Below, in pieces: positions 31,430-44,999 of a stretch of 64,000 nucleotides of DNA. The notes below the pieces were generated by a model that was given only the letters and a program-made list of their open reading frames with translations, ran no database searches and had not been told where the DNA came from. The position numbers were made by a program, and so were the translations under genes. Every line of letters starts with the position of its first letter. Position 1 is the stretch's first letter. The stretch comes from Siphonodentalium dalli (lineage: Eukaryota; Mollusca; Scaphopoda; Gadilida; Siphonodentaliidae): contig CP136062.1 in assembly GCA_032622095.1 (NCBI GenBank), positions 150,220,875-150,284,874 of the forward strand, written 5' to 3'.

Positions 31430-31562
31430 ACAAAACCATGAACTGCAAAAAAGGAAAAATTAACGGGGATTCCCCTTCCATACAAACGACAGAACCAGTC
31501 CTTGTGAGTCTTGGAAATGTTTGTATATAAAATTTGGTTGAGAATTTTTTTAAAGAAAAAAA

Positions 31563-32372
31563 TTATTGTAACCACTTATGTTCGCGGATTTCAGAGAGGG
31601 TTATGCGTTTATTCACATCTGGTTCCAGAAGTCTCAATACTAAATCGACACAGTCATTCCCAACTTCGAGCGATTTTGGCAGCAGTGTTTCTCCGGGGGT
31701 TTGATTCTTCACAATTTTCTGGATATATGAGTTGCTGAATGGCATTCTTCCAAACACCAATGAGTACATAATTATGCCCAAGCTCCATATATCTGCCATA
31801 AATGGATCGTAGTTTTCGCCCCGTATTATTTCAGGAGAAATATATGAAGAGCTCCCACAGAAAGTATTGCTCAATTCCTTCATGTTGGACATGCGCCTCG
31901 CAAAGCCAAAGTCGGTTATCTTTGCTTTGCCATTTAAGTCGAGCAGGATATTTTCCAATTTGAGATCTCGGTGCGCTATCTTCTGCTCATGCAGATTAAC
32001 AACACCGTGAATAATTTGTTTGAATAATTGCTTTGCTTCGCCTTCGTTCATGGGGCCATTGTCAGTAATTTTGTCCAAGAGGTCACCTCCCCGAACCAGT
32101 TCCATGAAGATGTAAATATTTTCCTTCAGTTCGATAACATTATGCAGCTTGACAACGCTATCTGAACTAATGCTCGAGAGAACGTTTATTTCTCTCGGTA
32201 AGAACTTTTCTAGGAACTCGGGTGAAGCATTCGTCTTATTGATTATTTTCACCGCCATTTCGACGGCTTTCTTTCCATTATTGTATACGCATTCTCTGAT
32301 CTTGCCGAACGACCCTTCGCCCAGCTTTCGACCCAGAATGTATCCTTTTTTCGCAAGAAATGAATTTTCCAT
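31563..32372 (-). CDS. TSSK-like kinase, copy 8
   Basis: Intact frame with the reference protein. Confidence 0.9.
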   Translation of the reverse strand: MENSFLAKKGYILGRKLGEGSFGKIRECVYNNGKKAVEMAVKIINKTNASPEFLEKFLPREINVLSSISSDSVVKLHNVIELKENIYIFMELVRGGDLLDKITDNGPMNEGEAKQLFKQIIHGVVNLHEQKIAHRDLKLENILLDLNGKAKITDFGFARRMSNMKELSNTFCGSSSYISPEIIRGENYDPFMADIWSLGIIMYSLVFGRMPFSNSYIQKIVKNQTPGETLLPKSLEVGNDCVDLVLRLLEPDVNKRITLSEIREHKWLQ

Positions 32373-32461
32373 TTTTATTATAGAAAGTTTGAACTTTGTC
32401 CATTTCCTTTATTTATAGATTTTTTTCCAAACGACCCGAGCATCGGAGCGTGACCCTTGTC

Positions 32462-34318
32462 ATAAAGGTCACGACATTGTCAACCGGACTTGGATGTATA
32501 AAAGCCTCCTTTATCAGAGATTTCTTCATTTACAATGTCCTGAAAAACTATTTCACTTTGGAGCAATGACAAGTTGAGAAACTTGGATTGTTCACTTTTG
32601 ATTACGAAACAACTTTTACTATTAAAAAAATTTGATGAATAAATGTTTCCGTGCATTTCACGGAAACATGGAATTTCCCCACCCCCGCAATCGGTGAACG
32701 TCACATACATGTTATAAAGGTCACGACATTGCCAACCGGACTTGGATGTATAAAAGCCTCCTTTATCAAAGATTTCTTCATTTACAATGTCCTGAAAAAC
32801 TATTCCACTTTGGAGCAATGACAAGTTGAGAAACTTGGATTGTTCACTTTTGATTACGAAACAACTTTTACTATAAAAAAAATCTGATGAATAAATGTTT
32901 CCGTGCATTTCACGGACACTTGGAATTTACCCACCCCCGCAATCGATGAACGTCACAGACAAGTTATAACGGTCACGACATTGCCAACCGGACTTGGATG
33001 TATAAAAGCCTCCTTTATCAAAGATTTCTTCATTTACAATGTCCTGAAAAACTATTCCACTTTGGAGCAATGACAAGTTGAGAAACTTGGATTGTTCACT
33101 TTTGATTACGAAACAACTTTTACTATAAAAACAATCTGATGAAAGCAAGTTTCCGTGCATTTCACGGAAACTTGGAATTTCCCCACCCCCGCAATCGGTT
33201 AACGTCACAGACATGTTATAAAGGTCACGACATTGCCAACCGGACATGGATGTATAAAAGCCTCCTTTATCAAAGATTTCTTCATTTACAATGTCCTGAA
33301 AAACTATTCCACTTTGGAGCAATGACAAGTTGAGAAACTTGGATTGTTCACTTTTGATTACGAAACAACTTTTACTATAAAAAAAATCTGATGAATAAAT
33401 GTTTCCGTGCATTTCACGGAAACATGGAATTTCCCCACCCCCGCAATCGGTGAACGTCACAGACATGTTATAAAGGTCACGACATTGCCAACCGGACTTG
33501 GATGTATAAAAGCCTCCTTTATCAAAGATTTCTTCATTTACAATGTCCTGAAAAACTATTCCACTTTGGAGCAATGACAAGTTGAGAAACTTGGATTGTT
33601 CACTTTTGATTACGAAACAACTTTTACTATAAAAACAATCTGATGAAAGCAAGTTTCCGTGCATTTCACGGAAACTTGGAATTTCCCCACCCACGCAATC
33701 GGTTAACGTCACAGACATGTTATAAAGGTCACGACATTGCCAACCGGACATGGATGTATAAAAGCCTCCTTTATCAAAGATTTCTTCATTTACAATGTCC
33801 TGAAAAACTATTCCACTTTGGAGCAATGACAAGTTGAGAAACTTGGATTGTTCACTTTTGATTACGAAACAACTTTTACTATAAAAAAAATCTGATGAAT
33901 AAATGTTTCCGTGCATTTCACGGAAACATGGAATTTCCCCACCCCCGCAATCGGTGAACGTCACAGACATGTTATAAAGGTCACGACATTGCCAACCGGA
34001 CTTGGATGTATAAAAGCCTCCTTTATCAAAGATTTCTTCATTTACAATGTCCTGAAAAACTATTCCACTTTGGAGCAATGACAAGTTGAGAAACTTGGAT
34101 TGTTCACTTTTGATTACGAAACAACTTTTACTATAAAAACAATCTGATGAAAGCAAGTTTCCGTGCATTTCACGGAAACTTGGAATTTCCCCGCCCCCGC
34201 AAATTTCTTCATTTGAAAAACTATTTCACTTTGGAGCAATGACAAGTTGAGAAACTTGGATTGTTCACTTTTGATTACGAAATAACTTTTACTATACAAA
34301 AATCTGATTCCGTGCAGG
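32462..34318 (-). repeat. Monomer block 8 (seven plus truncated eighth)
   Basis: Standard block. Frames are 413 codons (34168-32927) and 142 codons (32908-32480). Confidence 0.9.
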
Positions 34319-34451
34319 ACAAAACCATGAACTGCAAAAAAGGAAAAATTAACGGGGATTCCCCTTCCATACAAACGACAGAACCAGTCCTTGTGAGTCT
34401 TGGAAATGTTTGTATATAAAATTTGGTTGAGAATTTTTTTAAAGAAAAAAA

Positions 34452-35261
34452 TTATTGTAACCACTTATGTTCGCGGATTTCAGAGAGGGTTATGCGTTTA
34501 TTCACATCTGGTTCCAGAAGTCTCAATACTAAATCGACACAGTCATTCCCAACTTCGAGCGATTTTGGCAGCAGTGTTTCTCCGGGGGTTTGATTCTTCA
34601 CAATTTTCTGGATATATGAGTTGCTGAATGGCATTCTTCCAAACACCAATGAGTACATAATTATGCCCAAGCTCCATATATCTGCCATAAATGGATCGTA
34701 GTTTTCGCCCCGTATTATTTCAGGAGAAATATATGAAGAGCTCCCACAGAAAGTATTGCTCAATTCCTTCATGTTGGACATGCGCCTCGCAAAGCCAAAG
34801 TCGGTTATCTTTGCTTTGCCATTTAAGTCGAGCAGGATATTTTCCAATTTGAGATCTCGGTGCGCTATCTTCTGCTCATGCAGATTAACAACACCGTGAA
34901 TAATTTGTTTGAATAATTGCTTTGCTTCGCCTTCGTTCATGGGGCCATTGTCAGTAATTTTGTCCAAGAGGTCACCTCCCCGAACCAGTTCCATGAAGAT
35001 GTAAATATTTTCCTTCAGTTCGATAACATTATGCAGCTTGACAACGCTATCTGAACTAATGCTCGAGAGAACGTTTATTTCTCTCGGTAAGAACTTTTCT
35101 AGGAACTCGGGTGAAGCATTCGTCTTATTGATTATTTTCACCGCCATTTCGACGGCTTTCTTTCCATTATTGTATACGCATTCTCTGATCTTGCCGAACG
35201 ACCCTTCGCCCAGCTTTCGACCCAGAATGTATCCTTTTTTCGCAAGAAATGAATTTTCCAT
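34452..35261 (-). CDS. TSSK-like kinase, copy 9
   Basis: Intact frame with the reference protein. It is the last copy of the uniform left half of the array. Confidence 0.9.
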   Translation of the reverse strand: MENSFLAKKGYILGRKLGEGSFGKIRECVYNNGKKAVEMAVKIINKTNASPEFLEKFLPREINVLSSISSDSVVKLHNVIELKENIYIFMELVRGGDLLDKITDNGPMNEGEAKQLFKQIIHGVVNLHEQKIAHRDLKLENILLDLNGKAKITDFGFARRMSNMKELSNTFCGSSSYISPEIIRGENYDPFMADIWSLGIIMYSLVFGRMPFSNSYIQKIVKNQTPGETLLPKSLEVGNDCVDLVLRLLEPDVNKRITLSEIREHKWLQ

Positions 35262-35350
35262 TTTTATTATAGAAAGTTTGAACTTTGTCCATTTCCTTTA
35301 TTTATAGATTTTTTTCCAAACGACCCGAGCATCGGAGCGTGACCCTTGTC

Positions 35351-37207
35351 ATAAAGGTCACGACATTGTCAACCGGACTTGGATGTATAAAAGCCTCCTT
35401 TATCAGAGATTTCTTCATTTACAATGTCCTGAAAAACTATTTCACTTTGGAGCAATGACAAGTTGAGAAACTTGGATTGTTCACTTTTGATTACGAAACA
35501 ACTTTTACTATTAAAAAAATTTGATGAATAAATGTTTCCGTGCATTTCACGGAAACATGGAATTTCCCCACCCCCGCAATCGGTGAACGTCACATACATG
35601 TTATAAAGGTCACGACATTGCCAACCGGACTTGGATGTATAAAAGCCTCCTTTATCAAAGATTTCTTCATTTACAATGTCCTGAAAAACTATTCCACTTT
35701 GGAGCAATGACAAGTTGAGAAACTTGGATTGTTCACTTTTGATTACGAAACAACTTTTACTATAAAAAAAATCTGATGAATAAATGTTTCCGTGCATTTC
35801 ACGGACACTTGGAATTTACCCACCCCCGCAATCGATGAACGTCACAGACAAGTTATAACGGTCACGACATTGCCAACCGGACTTGGATGTATAAAAGCCT
35901 CCTTTATCAAAGATTTCTTCATTTACAATGTCCTGAAAAACTATTCCACTTTGGAGCAATGACAAGTTGAGAAACTTGGATTGTTCACTTTTGATTACGA
36001 AACAACTTTTACTATAAAAACAATCTGATGAAAGCAAGTTTCCGTGCATTTCACGGAAACTTGGAATTTCCCCACCCCCGCAATCGGTTAACGTCACAGA
36101 CATGTTATAAAGGTCACGACATTGCCAACCGGACATGGATGTATAAAAGCCTCCTTTATCAAAGATTTCTTCATTTACAATGTCCTGAAAAACTATTCCA
36201 CTTTGGAGCAATGACAAGTTGAGAAACTTGGATTGTTCACTTTTGATTACGAAACAACTTTTACTATAAAAAAAATCTGATGAATAAATGTTTCCGTGCA
36301 TTTCACGGAAACATGGAATTTCCCCACCCCCGCAATCGGTGAACGTCACAGACATGTTATAAAGGTCACGACATTGCCAACCGGACTTGGATGTATAAAA
36401 GCCTCCTTTATCAAAGATTTCTTCATTTACAATGTCCTGAAAAACTATTCCACTTTGGAGCAATGACAAGTTGAGAAACTTGGATTGTTCACTTTTGATT
36501 ACGAAACAACTTTTACTATAAAAACAATCTGATGAAAGCAAGTTTCCGTGCATTTCACGGAAACTTGGAATTTCCCCACCCACGCAATCGGTTAACGTCA
36601 CAGACATGTTATAAAGGTCACGACATTGCCAACCGGACATGGATGTATAAAAGCCTCCTTTATCAAAGATTTCTTCATTTACAATGTCCTGAAAAACTAT
36701 TCCACTTTGGAGCAATGACAAGTTGAGAAACTTGGATTGTTCACTTTTGATTACGAAACAACTTTTACTATAAAAAAAATCTGATGAATAAATGTTTCCG
36801 TGCATTTCACGGAAACATGGAATTTCCCCACCCCCGCAATCGGTGAACGTCACAGACATGTTATAAAGGTCACGACATTGCCAACCGGACTTGGATGTAT
36901 AAAAGCCTCCTTTATCAAAGATTTCTTCATTTACAATGTCCTGAAAAACTATTCCACTTTGGAGCAATGACAAGTTGAGAAACTTGGATTGTTCACTTTT
37001 GATTACGAAACAACTTTTACTATAAAAACAATCTGATGAAAGCAAGTTTCCGTGCATTTCACGGAAACTTGGAATTTCCCCGCCCCCGCAAATTTCTTCA
37101 TTTGAAAAACTATTTCACTTTGGAGCAATGACAAGTTGAGAAACTTGGATTGTTCACTTTTGATTACGAAATAACTTTTACTATACAAAAATCTGATTCC
37201 GTGCAGG
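35351..37207 (-). repeat. Monomer block 9 (seven plus truncated eighth)
   Basis: Standard block with the CRD form of the first A monomer. Frames are 413 codons (37057-35816) and 142 codons (35797-35369). Confidence 0.9.
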
Positions 37208-37340
37208 ACAAAACCATGAACTGCAAAAAAGGAAAAATTAACGGGGATTCCCCTTCCATACAAACGACAGAACCAGTCCTTGTGAGTCTTGGAAATGTTT
37301 GTATATAAAATTTGGTTGAGAATTTTTTTAAAGAAAAAAA

Positions 37341-38150
37341 TTATTGTAACCACTTATGTTCGCGGATTTCAGAGAGGGTTATGCGTTTATTCACATCTGG
37401 TTCCAGAAGTCTCAATACTAAATCGACACAGTCATTCCCAACTTCGAGCGATTTTGGCAGCAGTGTTTCTCCGGGGGTTTGATTCTTCACAATTTTCTGG
37501 ATATATGAGTTGCTGAATGGCATTCTTCCAAACACCAATGAGTACATAATTATGCCCAAGCTCCATATATCTGCCATAAATGGATCGTAGTTTTCGCCCC
37601 GTATTATTTCAGGAGAAATATATGAAGAGCTCCCACAGAAAGTATTGCTCAATTCCTTCATGTTGGACATGCGCCTCGCAAAGCCAAAGTCGGTTATCTT
37701 TGCTTTGCCATTTAAGTCGAGCAGGATATTTTCCAATTTGAGATCTCGGTGCGCTATCTTCTGCTCATGCAGATTAACAACACCGTGAATAATTTGTTTG
37801 AATAATTGCTTTGCTTCGCCTTCGTTCATGGGGCCATTGTCAGTAATTTTGTCCAAGAGGTCACCTCCCCGAACCAGTTCCATGAAGATGTAAATATTTT
37901 CCTTCAGTTCGATAACATTATGCAGCTTGACAACGCTATCTGAACTAATGCTCGAGAGAACGTTTATTTCTCTCGGTAAGAACTTTTGTAGGAACTCGGG
38001 TGAAGCATTCGTCTTATTGATTATTTTCACCGCCATTTCGACGGCTTTCTTTCCATTATTGTATACGCATTCTCTGATCTTGCCGAACGACCCTTCGCCC
38101 AGCTTTCGACCCAGAATGTATCCTTTTTTCGCAAGAAATGAATTTTCCAT
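37341..38150 (-). CDS. TSSK-like kinase, copy 10 (Glu55 to Gln)
   Basis: Intact frame. One substitution at 37988 turns the TSSK-typical FLEKFLPREI into FLQKFLPREI. The residue is outside the catalytic core, so activity should be unaffected. Confidence 0.9.
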   Translation of the reverse strand: MENSFLAKKGYILGRKLGEGSFGKIRECVYNNGKKAVEMAVKIINKTNASPEFLQKFLPREINVLSSISSDSVVKLHNVIELKENIYIFMELVRGGDLLDKITDNGPMNEGEAKQLFKQIIHGVVNLHEQKIAHRDLKLENILLDLNGKAKITDFGFARRMSNMKELSNTFCGSSSYISPEIIRGENYDPFMADIWSLGIIMYSLVFGRMPFSNSYIQKIVKNQTPGETLLPKSLEVGNDCVDLVLRLLEPDVNKRITLSEIREHKWLQ

Positions 38151-38239
38151 TTTTATTATAGAAAGTTTGAACTTTGTCCATTTCCTTTATTTATAGATTT
38201 TTTTCCAAACGACCCGAGCATCGGAGCGTGACCCTTGTC

Positions 38240-40096
38240 ATAAAGGTCACGACATTGTCAACCGGACTTGGATGTATAAAAGCCTCCTTTATCAGAGATT
38301 TCTTCATTTACAATGTCCTGAAAAACTATTTCACTTTGGAGCAATGACAAGTTGAGAAACTTGGATTGTTCACTTTTGATTACGAAACAACTTTTACTAT
38401 TAAAAAAATTTGATGAATAAATGTTTCCGTGCATTTCACGGAAACATGGAATTTCCCCACCCCCGCAATCGGTGAACGTCACATACATGTTATAAAGGTC
38501 ACGACATTGCCAACCGGACTTGGATGTATAAAAGCCTCCTTTATCAAAGATTTCTTCATTTACAATGTCCTGAAAAACTATTCCACTTTGGAGCAATGAC
38601 AAGTTGAGAAACTTGGATTGTTCACTTTTGATTACGAAACAACTTTTACTATAAAAAAAATCTGATGAATAAATGTTTCCGTGCATTTCACGGACACTTG
38701 GAATTTACCCACCCCCGCAATCGATGAACGTCACAGACAAGTTATAACGGTCACGACATTGCCAACCGGACTTGGATGTATAAAAGCCTCCTTTATCAAA
38801 GATTTCTTCATTTACAATGTCCTGAAAAACTATTCCACTTTGGAGCAATGACAAGTTGAGAAACTTGGATTGTTCACTTTTGATTACGAAACAACTTTTA
38901 CTATAAAAACAATCTGATGAAAGCAAGTTTCCGTGCATTTCACGGAAACTTGGAATTTCCCCACCCCCGCAATCGGTTAACGTCACAGACATGTTATAAA
39001 GGTCACGACATTGCCAACCGGACATGGATGTATAAAAGCCTCCTTTATCAAAGATTTCTTCATTTACAATGTCCTGAAAAACTATTCCACTTTGGAGCAA
39101 TGACAAGTTGAGAAACTTGGATTGTTCACTTTTGATTACGAAATAACTTTTACTATAAAAAAAATCTGATGAATAAATGTTTCCGTGCATTTCACGGAAA
39201 CATGGAATTTCCCCACCCCCGCAATCGGTGAACGTCACAGACATGTTATAAAGGTCACGACATTGCCAACCGGACTTGGATGTATAAAAGCCTCCTTTAT
39301 CAAAGATTTCTTCATTTACAATGTCCTGAAAAACTATTCCACTTTGGAGCAATGACAAGTTGAGAAACTTGGATTGTTCACTTTTGATTACGAAACAACT
39401 TTTACTATAAAAACAATCTGATGAAAGCAAGTTTCCGTGCATTTCACGGAAACTTGGAATTTCCCCACCCACGCAATCGGTTAACGTCACAGACATGTTA
39501 TAAAGGTCACGACATTGCCAACCGGACATGGATGTATAAAAGCCTCCTTTATCAAAGATTTCTTCATTTACAATGTCCTGAAAAACTATTCCACTTTGGA
39601 GCAATGACAAGTTGAGAAACTTGGATTGTTCACTTTTGATTACGAAACAACTTTTACTATAAAAAAAATCTGATGAATAAATGTTTCCGTGCATTTCACG
39701 GAAACATGGAATTTCCCCACCCCCGCAATCGGTGAACGTCACAGACATGTTATAAAGGTCACAACATTGCCAACCGGACTTGGATGTATAAAAGCCTCCT
39801 TTATCAAAGATTTCTTCATTTACAATGTCCTGAAAAACTATTCCACTTTGGAGCAATGACAAGTTGAGAAACTTGGATTGTTCACTTTTGATTACGAAAC
39901 AACTTTTACTATAAAAACAATCTGATGAAAGCAAGTTTCCGTGCATTTCACGGAAACTTGGAATTTCCCCGCCCCCGCAAATTTCTTCATTTGAAAAACT
40001 ATTTCACTTTGGAGCAATGACAAGTTGAGAAACTTGGATTGTTCACTTTTGATTACGAAATAACTTTTACTATACAAAAATCTGATTCCGTGCAGG
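38240..40096 (-). repeat. Monomer block 10 (seven plus truncated eighth), variant CCD
   Basis: First block whose first A monomer reads WQCCD instead of WQCRD (CACAACATTG near 39761). One B monomer also carries a Cys-to-Tyr change near 39144. Confidence 0.9.
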
Positions 40097-40229
40097 ACAA
40101 AACCATGAACTGCAAAAAAGGAAAAATTAACGGGGATTCCCCTTCCATACAAACGACAGAACCAGTCCTTGTGAGTCTTGGAAATGTTTGTATATAAAAT
40201 TTGGTTGAGAATTTGTTTAAAGAAAAAAA

Positions 40230-41039
40230 TTATTGTAACCACTTATGTTCGCGGATTTCAGAGAGGGTTATGCGTTTATTCACATCTGGTTCCAGAAGTC
40301 TCAATACTAAATCGACACAGTCATTCCCAACTTCGAGCGATTTTGGCAGCAGTGTTTCTCCGGGGGTTTGATTCTTCACAATTTTCTGGATATATGAGTT
40401 GCTGAATGGCATTCTTCCAAACACCAATGAGTACATAATTATGCCCAAGCTCCATATATCTGCCATAAATGGATCGTAGTTTTCGCCCCGTATTATTTCA
40501 GGAGAAATATATGAAGAGCTCCCACAGAAAGTATTGCTCAATTCCTTCATGTTGGACATGCGCCTCGCAAAGCCAAAGTCGGTTATCTTTGCTTTGCCAT
40601 TTAAGTCGAGCAGGATATTTTCCAATTTGAGATCTCGGTGCGCTATCTTCTGCTCATGCAGATTAACAACACCGTGAATAATTTGTTTGAATAATTGCTT
40701 TGCTTCGCCTTCGTTCATGGGGCCATTGTCAGTAATTTTGTCCCATAGGTCACCTCCCCGAACCAGTTCCATGAAGATGTAAATATTTTCCTTCAGTTCG
40801 ATAACATTATGCAGCTTGACAACGCTATCTGAACTAATGCTCGAGAGAACGTTTATTTCTCTCGGTAAGAACTTTTCTAGGAACTCGGGTGAAGCATTCG
40901 TCTTATTGATTATTTTCACCGCCATTTCGACGGCTTTCTTTCCATTATTGTATACGCATTCTCTGATCTTGCCGAACGACCCTTCGCCCAGCTTTCGACC
41001 CAGAATGTATCCTTTTTTCGCAAGAAATGAATTTTCCAT
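40230..41039 (-). CDS. TSSK-like kinase, copy 11 (Leu99 to Trp)
   Basis: Intact frame. Two neighbouring changes (40744 and 40746) give GGDLWDK for GGDLLDK, just after the hinge. Trp there may disturb the helix D region, so this copy could be weaker. The 3' flank has one change in the T-run at about 40215. Confidence 0.87.
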   Translation of the reverse strand: MENSFLAKKGYILGRKLGEGSFGKIRECVYNNGKKAVEMAVKIINKTNASPEFLEKFLPREINVLSSISSDSVVKLHNVIELKENIYIFMELVRGGDLWDKITDNGPMNEGEAKQLFKQIIHGVVNLHEQKIAHRDLKLENILLDLNGKAKITDFGFARRMSNMKELSNTFCGSSSYISPEIIRGENYDPFMADIWSLGIIMYSLVFGRMPFSNSYIQKIVKNQTPGETLLPKSLEVGNDCVDLVLRLLEPDVNKRITLSEIREHKWLQ

Positions 41040-41128
41040 TTTTATTATAGAAAGTTTGAACTTTGTCCATTTCCTTTATTTATAGATTTTTTTCCAAACG
41101 ACCCGAGCATCGGAGCGTGACCCTTGTC

Positions 41129-41977
41129 ATAAAGGTCACGACATTGTCAACCGGACTTGGATGTATAAAAGCCTCCTTTATCAGAGATTTCTTCATTTAC
41201 AATGTCCTGAAAAACTATTTCACTTTGGAGCAATGACAAGTTGAGAAACTTGGATTGTTCACTTTTGATTACGAAACAACTTTTACTATTAAAAAAATTT
41301 GATGAATAAATGTTTCCGTGCATTTCACGGAAACATGGAATTTCCCCACCCCCGCAATCGGTGAACGTCACATACATGTTATAAAGGTCACGACATTGCC
41401 AACCGGACTTGGATGTATAAAAGCCTCCTTTATCAAAGATTTCTTCATTTACAATGTCCTGAAAAACTATTCCACTTTGGAGCAATGACAAGTTGAGAAA
41501 CTTGGATTGTTCACTTTTGATTACGAAACAACTTTTACTATAAAAAAAATCTGATGAATAAATGTTTCCGTGCATTTCACGGAAACATGGAATTTCCCCA
41601 CCCCCGCAATCGGTGAACGTCACAGACATGTTATAAAGGTCACAACATTGCCAACCGGACTTGGATGTATAAAAGCCTCCTTTATCAAAGATTTCTTCAT
41701 TTACAATGTCCTGAAAAACTATTCCACTTTGGAGCAATGACAAGTTGAGAAACTTGGATTGTTCACTTTTGATTACGAAACAACTTTTACTATAAAAAGA
41801 ATCTGATGAAAGCAAGTTTCCGTGCATTTCACGGAAACTTGGAATTTCCCCGCCCCCGCAAATTTCTTCATTTGAAAAACTATTTCACTTTGGAGCAATG
41901 ACAAGTTGAGAAACTTGGATTGTTCACTTTTGATTACGAAATAACTTTTACTATACAAAAATCTGATTCCGTGCAGG
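41129..41977 (-). repeat. Monomer block 11, shortened to three monomers, variant CCD
   Basis: Exactly 1,008 bases (four monomers) are missing, including the stop-bearing A' monomer. The remaining three form one 226-codon frame (41827-41147). It has a private Cys-to-Ser change at about 41799. Confidence 0.88.
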
Positions 41978-42110
41978 ACAAAACCATGAACTGCAAAAAA
42001 GGAAAAATTAACGGGGATTCCCCTTCCATACAAACGACAGAACCAGTCCTTGTGAGTCTTGGAAATGTTTGTATATAAAATTTGGTTGAGAATTTTTTTA
42101 AAGAAAAAAA

Positions 42111-42920
42111 TTATTGTAACCACTTATGTTCGCGGATTTCAGAGAGGGTTATGCGTTTATTCACATCTGGTTCCAGAAGTCTCAATACTAAATCGACACA
42201 GTCATTCCCAACTTCGAGCGATTTTGGCAGCAGTGTTTCTCCGGGGGTTTGATTCTTCACAATTTTCTGGATATATGAGTTGCTGAATGGCATTCTTCCA
42301 AACACCAATGAGTACATAATTATGCCCAAGCTCCATATATCTGCCATAAATGGATCGTAGTTTTCGCCCCGTATTATTTCAGGAGAAATATATGAAGAGC
42401 TCCCACAGAAAGTATTGCTCAATTCCTTCATGTTGGACATGCGCCTCGCAAAGCCAAAGTCGGTTATCTTTGCTTTGCCATTTAAGTCGAGCAGGATATT
42501 TTCCAATTTGAGATCTCGGTGCGCTATCTTCTGCTCATGCAGATTAACAACACCGTGAATAATTTGTTTGAATAATTGCTTTGCTTCGCCTTCGTTCATG
42601 GGGCCATTGTCAGTAATTTTGTCCAAGAGGTCACCTCCCCGAACCAGTTCCATGAAGATGTAAATATTTTCCTTCAGTTCGATAACATTATGCAGCTTGA
42701 CAACGCTATCTGAACTAATGCTCGAGAGAACGTTTATTTCTCTCGGTAAGAACTTTTCTAGGAACTCGGGTGAAGCATTCGTCTTATTGATTATTTTCAC
42801 CGCCATTTCGACGGCTTTCTTTCCATTATTGTATACGCATTCTCTGATCTTGCCGAACGACCCTTCGCCCAGCTTTCGACCCAGAATGTATCCTTTTTTC
42901 GCAAGAAATGAATTTTCCAT
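42111..42920 (-). CDS. TSSK-like kinase, copy 12
   Basis: Intact frame with the reference protein. It is 1,881 bases from copy 11. Confidence 0.9.
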   Translation of the reverse strand: MENSFLAKKGYILGRKLGEGSFGKIRECVYNNGKKAVEMAVKIINKTNASPEFLEKFLPREINVLSSISSDSVVKLHNVIELKENIYIFMELVRGGDLLDKITDNGPMNEGEAKQLFKQIIHGVVNLHEQKIAHRDLKLENILLDLNGKAKITDFGFARRMSNMKELSNTFCGSSSYISPEIIRGENYDPFMADIWSLGIIMYSLVFGRMPFSNSYIQKIVKNQTPGETLLPKSLEVGNDCVDLVLRLLEPDVNKRITLSEIREHKWLQ

Positions 42921-43009
42921 TTTTATTATAGAAAGTTTGAACTTTGTCCATTTCCTTTATTTATAGATTTTTTTCCAAACGACCCGAGCATCGGAGCGTG
43001 ACCCTTGTC

Positions 43010-44866
43010 ATAAAGGTCACGACATTGTCAACCGGACTTGGATGTATAAAAGCCTCCTTTATCAGAGATTTCTTCATTTACAATGTCCTGAAAAACTATT
43101 TCACTTTGGAGCAATGACAAGTTGAGAAACTTGGATTGTTCACTTTTGATTACGAAACAACTTTTACTATTAAAAAAATTTGATGAATAAATGTTTCCGT
43201 GCATTTCACGGAAACATGGAATTTCCCCACCCCCGCAATCGGTGAACGTCACATACATGTTATAAAGGTCACGACATTGCCAACCGGACTTGGATGTATA
43301 AAAGCCTCCTTTATCAAAGATTTCTTCATTTACAATGTCCTGAAAAACTATTCCACTTTGGAGCAATGACAAGTTGAGAAACTTGGATTGTTCACTTTTG
43401 ATTACGAAACAACTTTTACTATAAAAAAAATCTGATGAATAAATGTTTCCGTGCATTTCACGGACACTTGGAATTTACCCACCCCCGCAATCGATGAACG
43501 TCACAGACAAGTTATAACGGTCACGACATTGCCAACCGGACTTGGATGTATAAAAGCCTCCTTTATCAAAGATTTCTTCATTTACAATGTCCTGAAAAAC
43601 TATTCCACTTTGGAGCAATGACAAGTTGAGAAACTTGGATTGTTCACTTTTGATTACGAAACAACTTTTACTATAAAAACAATCTGATGATAGCAAGTTT
43701 CCGTGCATTTCACGGAAACTTGGAATTTCCCCACCCCCGCAATCGGTTAACGTCACAGACATGTTATAAAGGTCACGACATTGCCAACCGTACATGGATG
43801 TATAAAAGCCTCCTTTATCAAAGATTTCTTCATTTACAATGTCCTGAAAAACTATTCCACTTTGGAGCAATGACAAGTTGAGAAACTTGGATTGTTCACT
43901 TTTGATTACGAAACAACTTTTACTATAAAAAAAATCTGATGAATAAATGTTTCCGTGCATTTCACGGAAACATGGAATTTCCCCACCCCCGCAATCGGTG
44001 AACGTCACAGACATGTTATAAAGGTCACGACATTGCCAACCGGACTTGGATGTATAAAAGCCTCCTTTATCAAAGATTTCTTCATTTACAATGTCCTGAA
44101 AAACTATTCCACTTTGGAGCAATGACAAGTTGAGAAACTTGGATTGTTCACTTTTGATTACGAAACAACTTTTACTATAAAAACAATCTGATGAAAGCAA
44201 GTTTCCGTGCATTTCACGGAAACTTGGAATTTCCCCACCCACGCAATCGGTTAACGTCACAGACATGTTATAAAGGTCACGACATTGCCAACCGGACATG
44301 GATGTATAAAAGCCTCCTTTATCAAAGATTTCTTCATTTACAATGTCCTGAAAAACTATTCCACTTTGGAGCAATGACAAGTTGAGAAACTTGGATTGTT
44401 CACTTTTGATTACGAAACAACTTTTACTATAAAAAAAATCTGATGAATAAATGTTTCCGTGCATTTCACGGAAACATGGAATTTCCCCACCCCCGCAATC
44501 GGTGAACGTCACAGACATGTTATAAAGGTCACGACATTGCCAACCGGACTTGGATGTATAAAAGCCTCCTTTATCAAAGATTTCTTCATTTACAATGTCC
44601 TGAAAAACTATTCCACTTTGGAGCAATGACAAGTTGAGAAACTTGGATTGTTCACTTTTGATTACGAAACAACTTTTACTATAAAAACAATCTGATGAAA
44701 GCAAGTTTCCGTGCATTTCACGGAAACTTGGAATTTCCCCGCCCCCGCAAATTTCTTCATTTGAAAAACTATTTCACTTTGGAGCAATGACAAGTTGAGA
44801 AACTTGGATTGTTCACTTTTGATTACGAAATAACTTTTACTATACAAAAATCTGATTCCGTGCAGG
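43010..44866 (-). repeat. Monomer block 12 (seven plus truncated eighth), variant CRD
   Basis: Full-length block with private substitutions near 43691 and 43791, the latter giving SMYGWQ. Confidence 0.9.
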
Positions 44867-44999
44867 ACAAAACCATGAACTGCAAAAAAGGAAAAATTAA
44901 CGGGGATTCCCCTTCCATACAAACGACAGAACCAGTCCTTGTGAGTCTTGGAAATGTTTGTATATAAAATTTGGTTGAGAATTTTTTTAAAGAAAAAAA

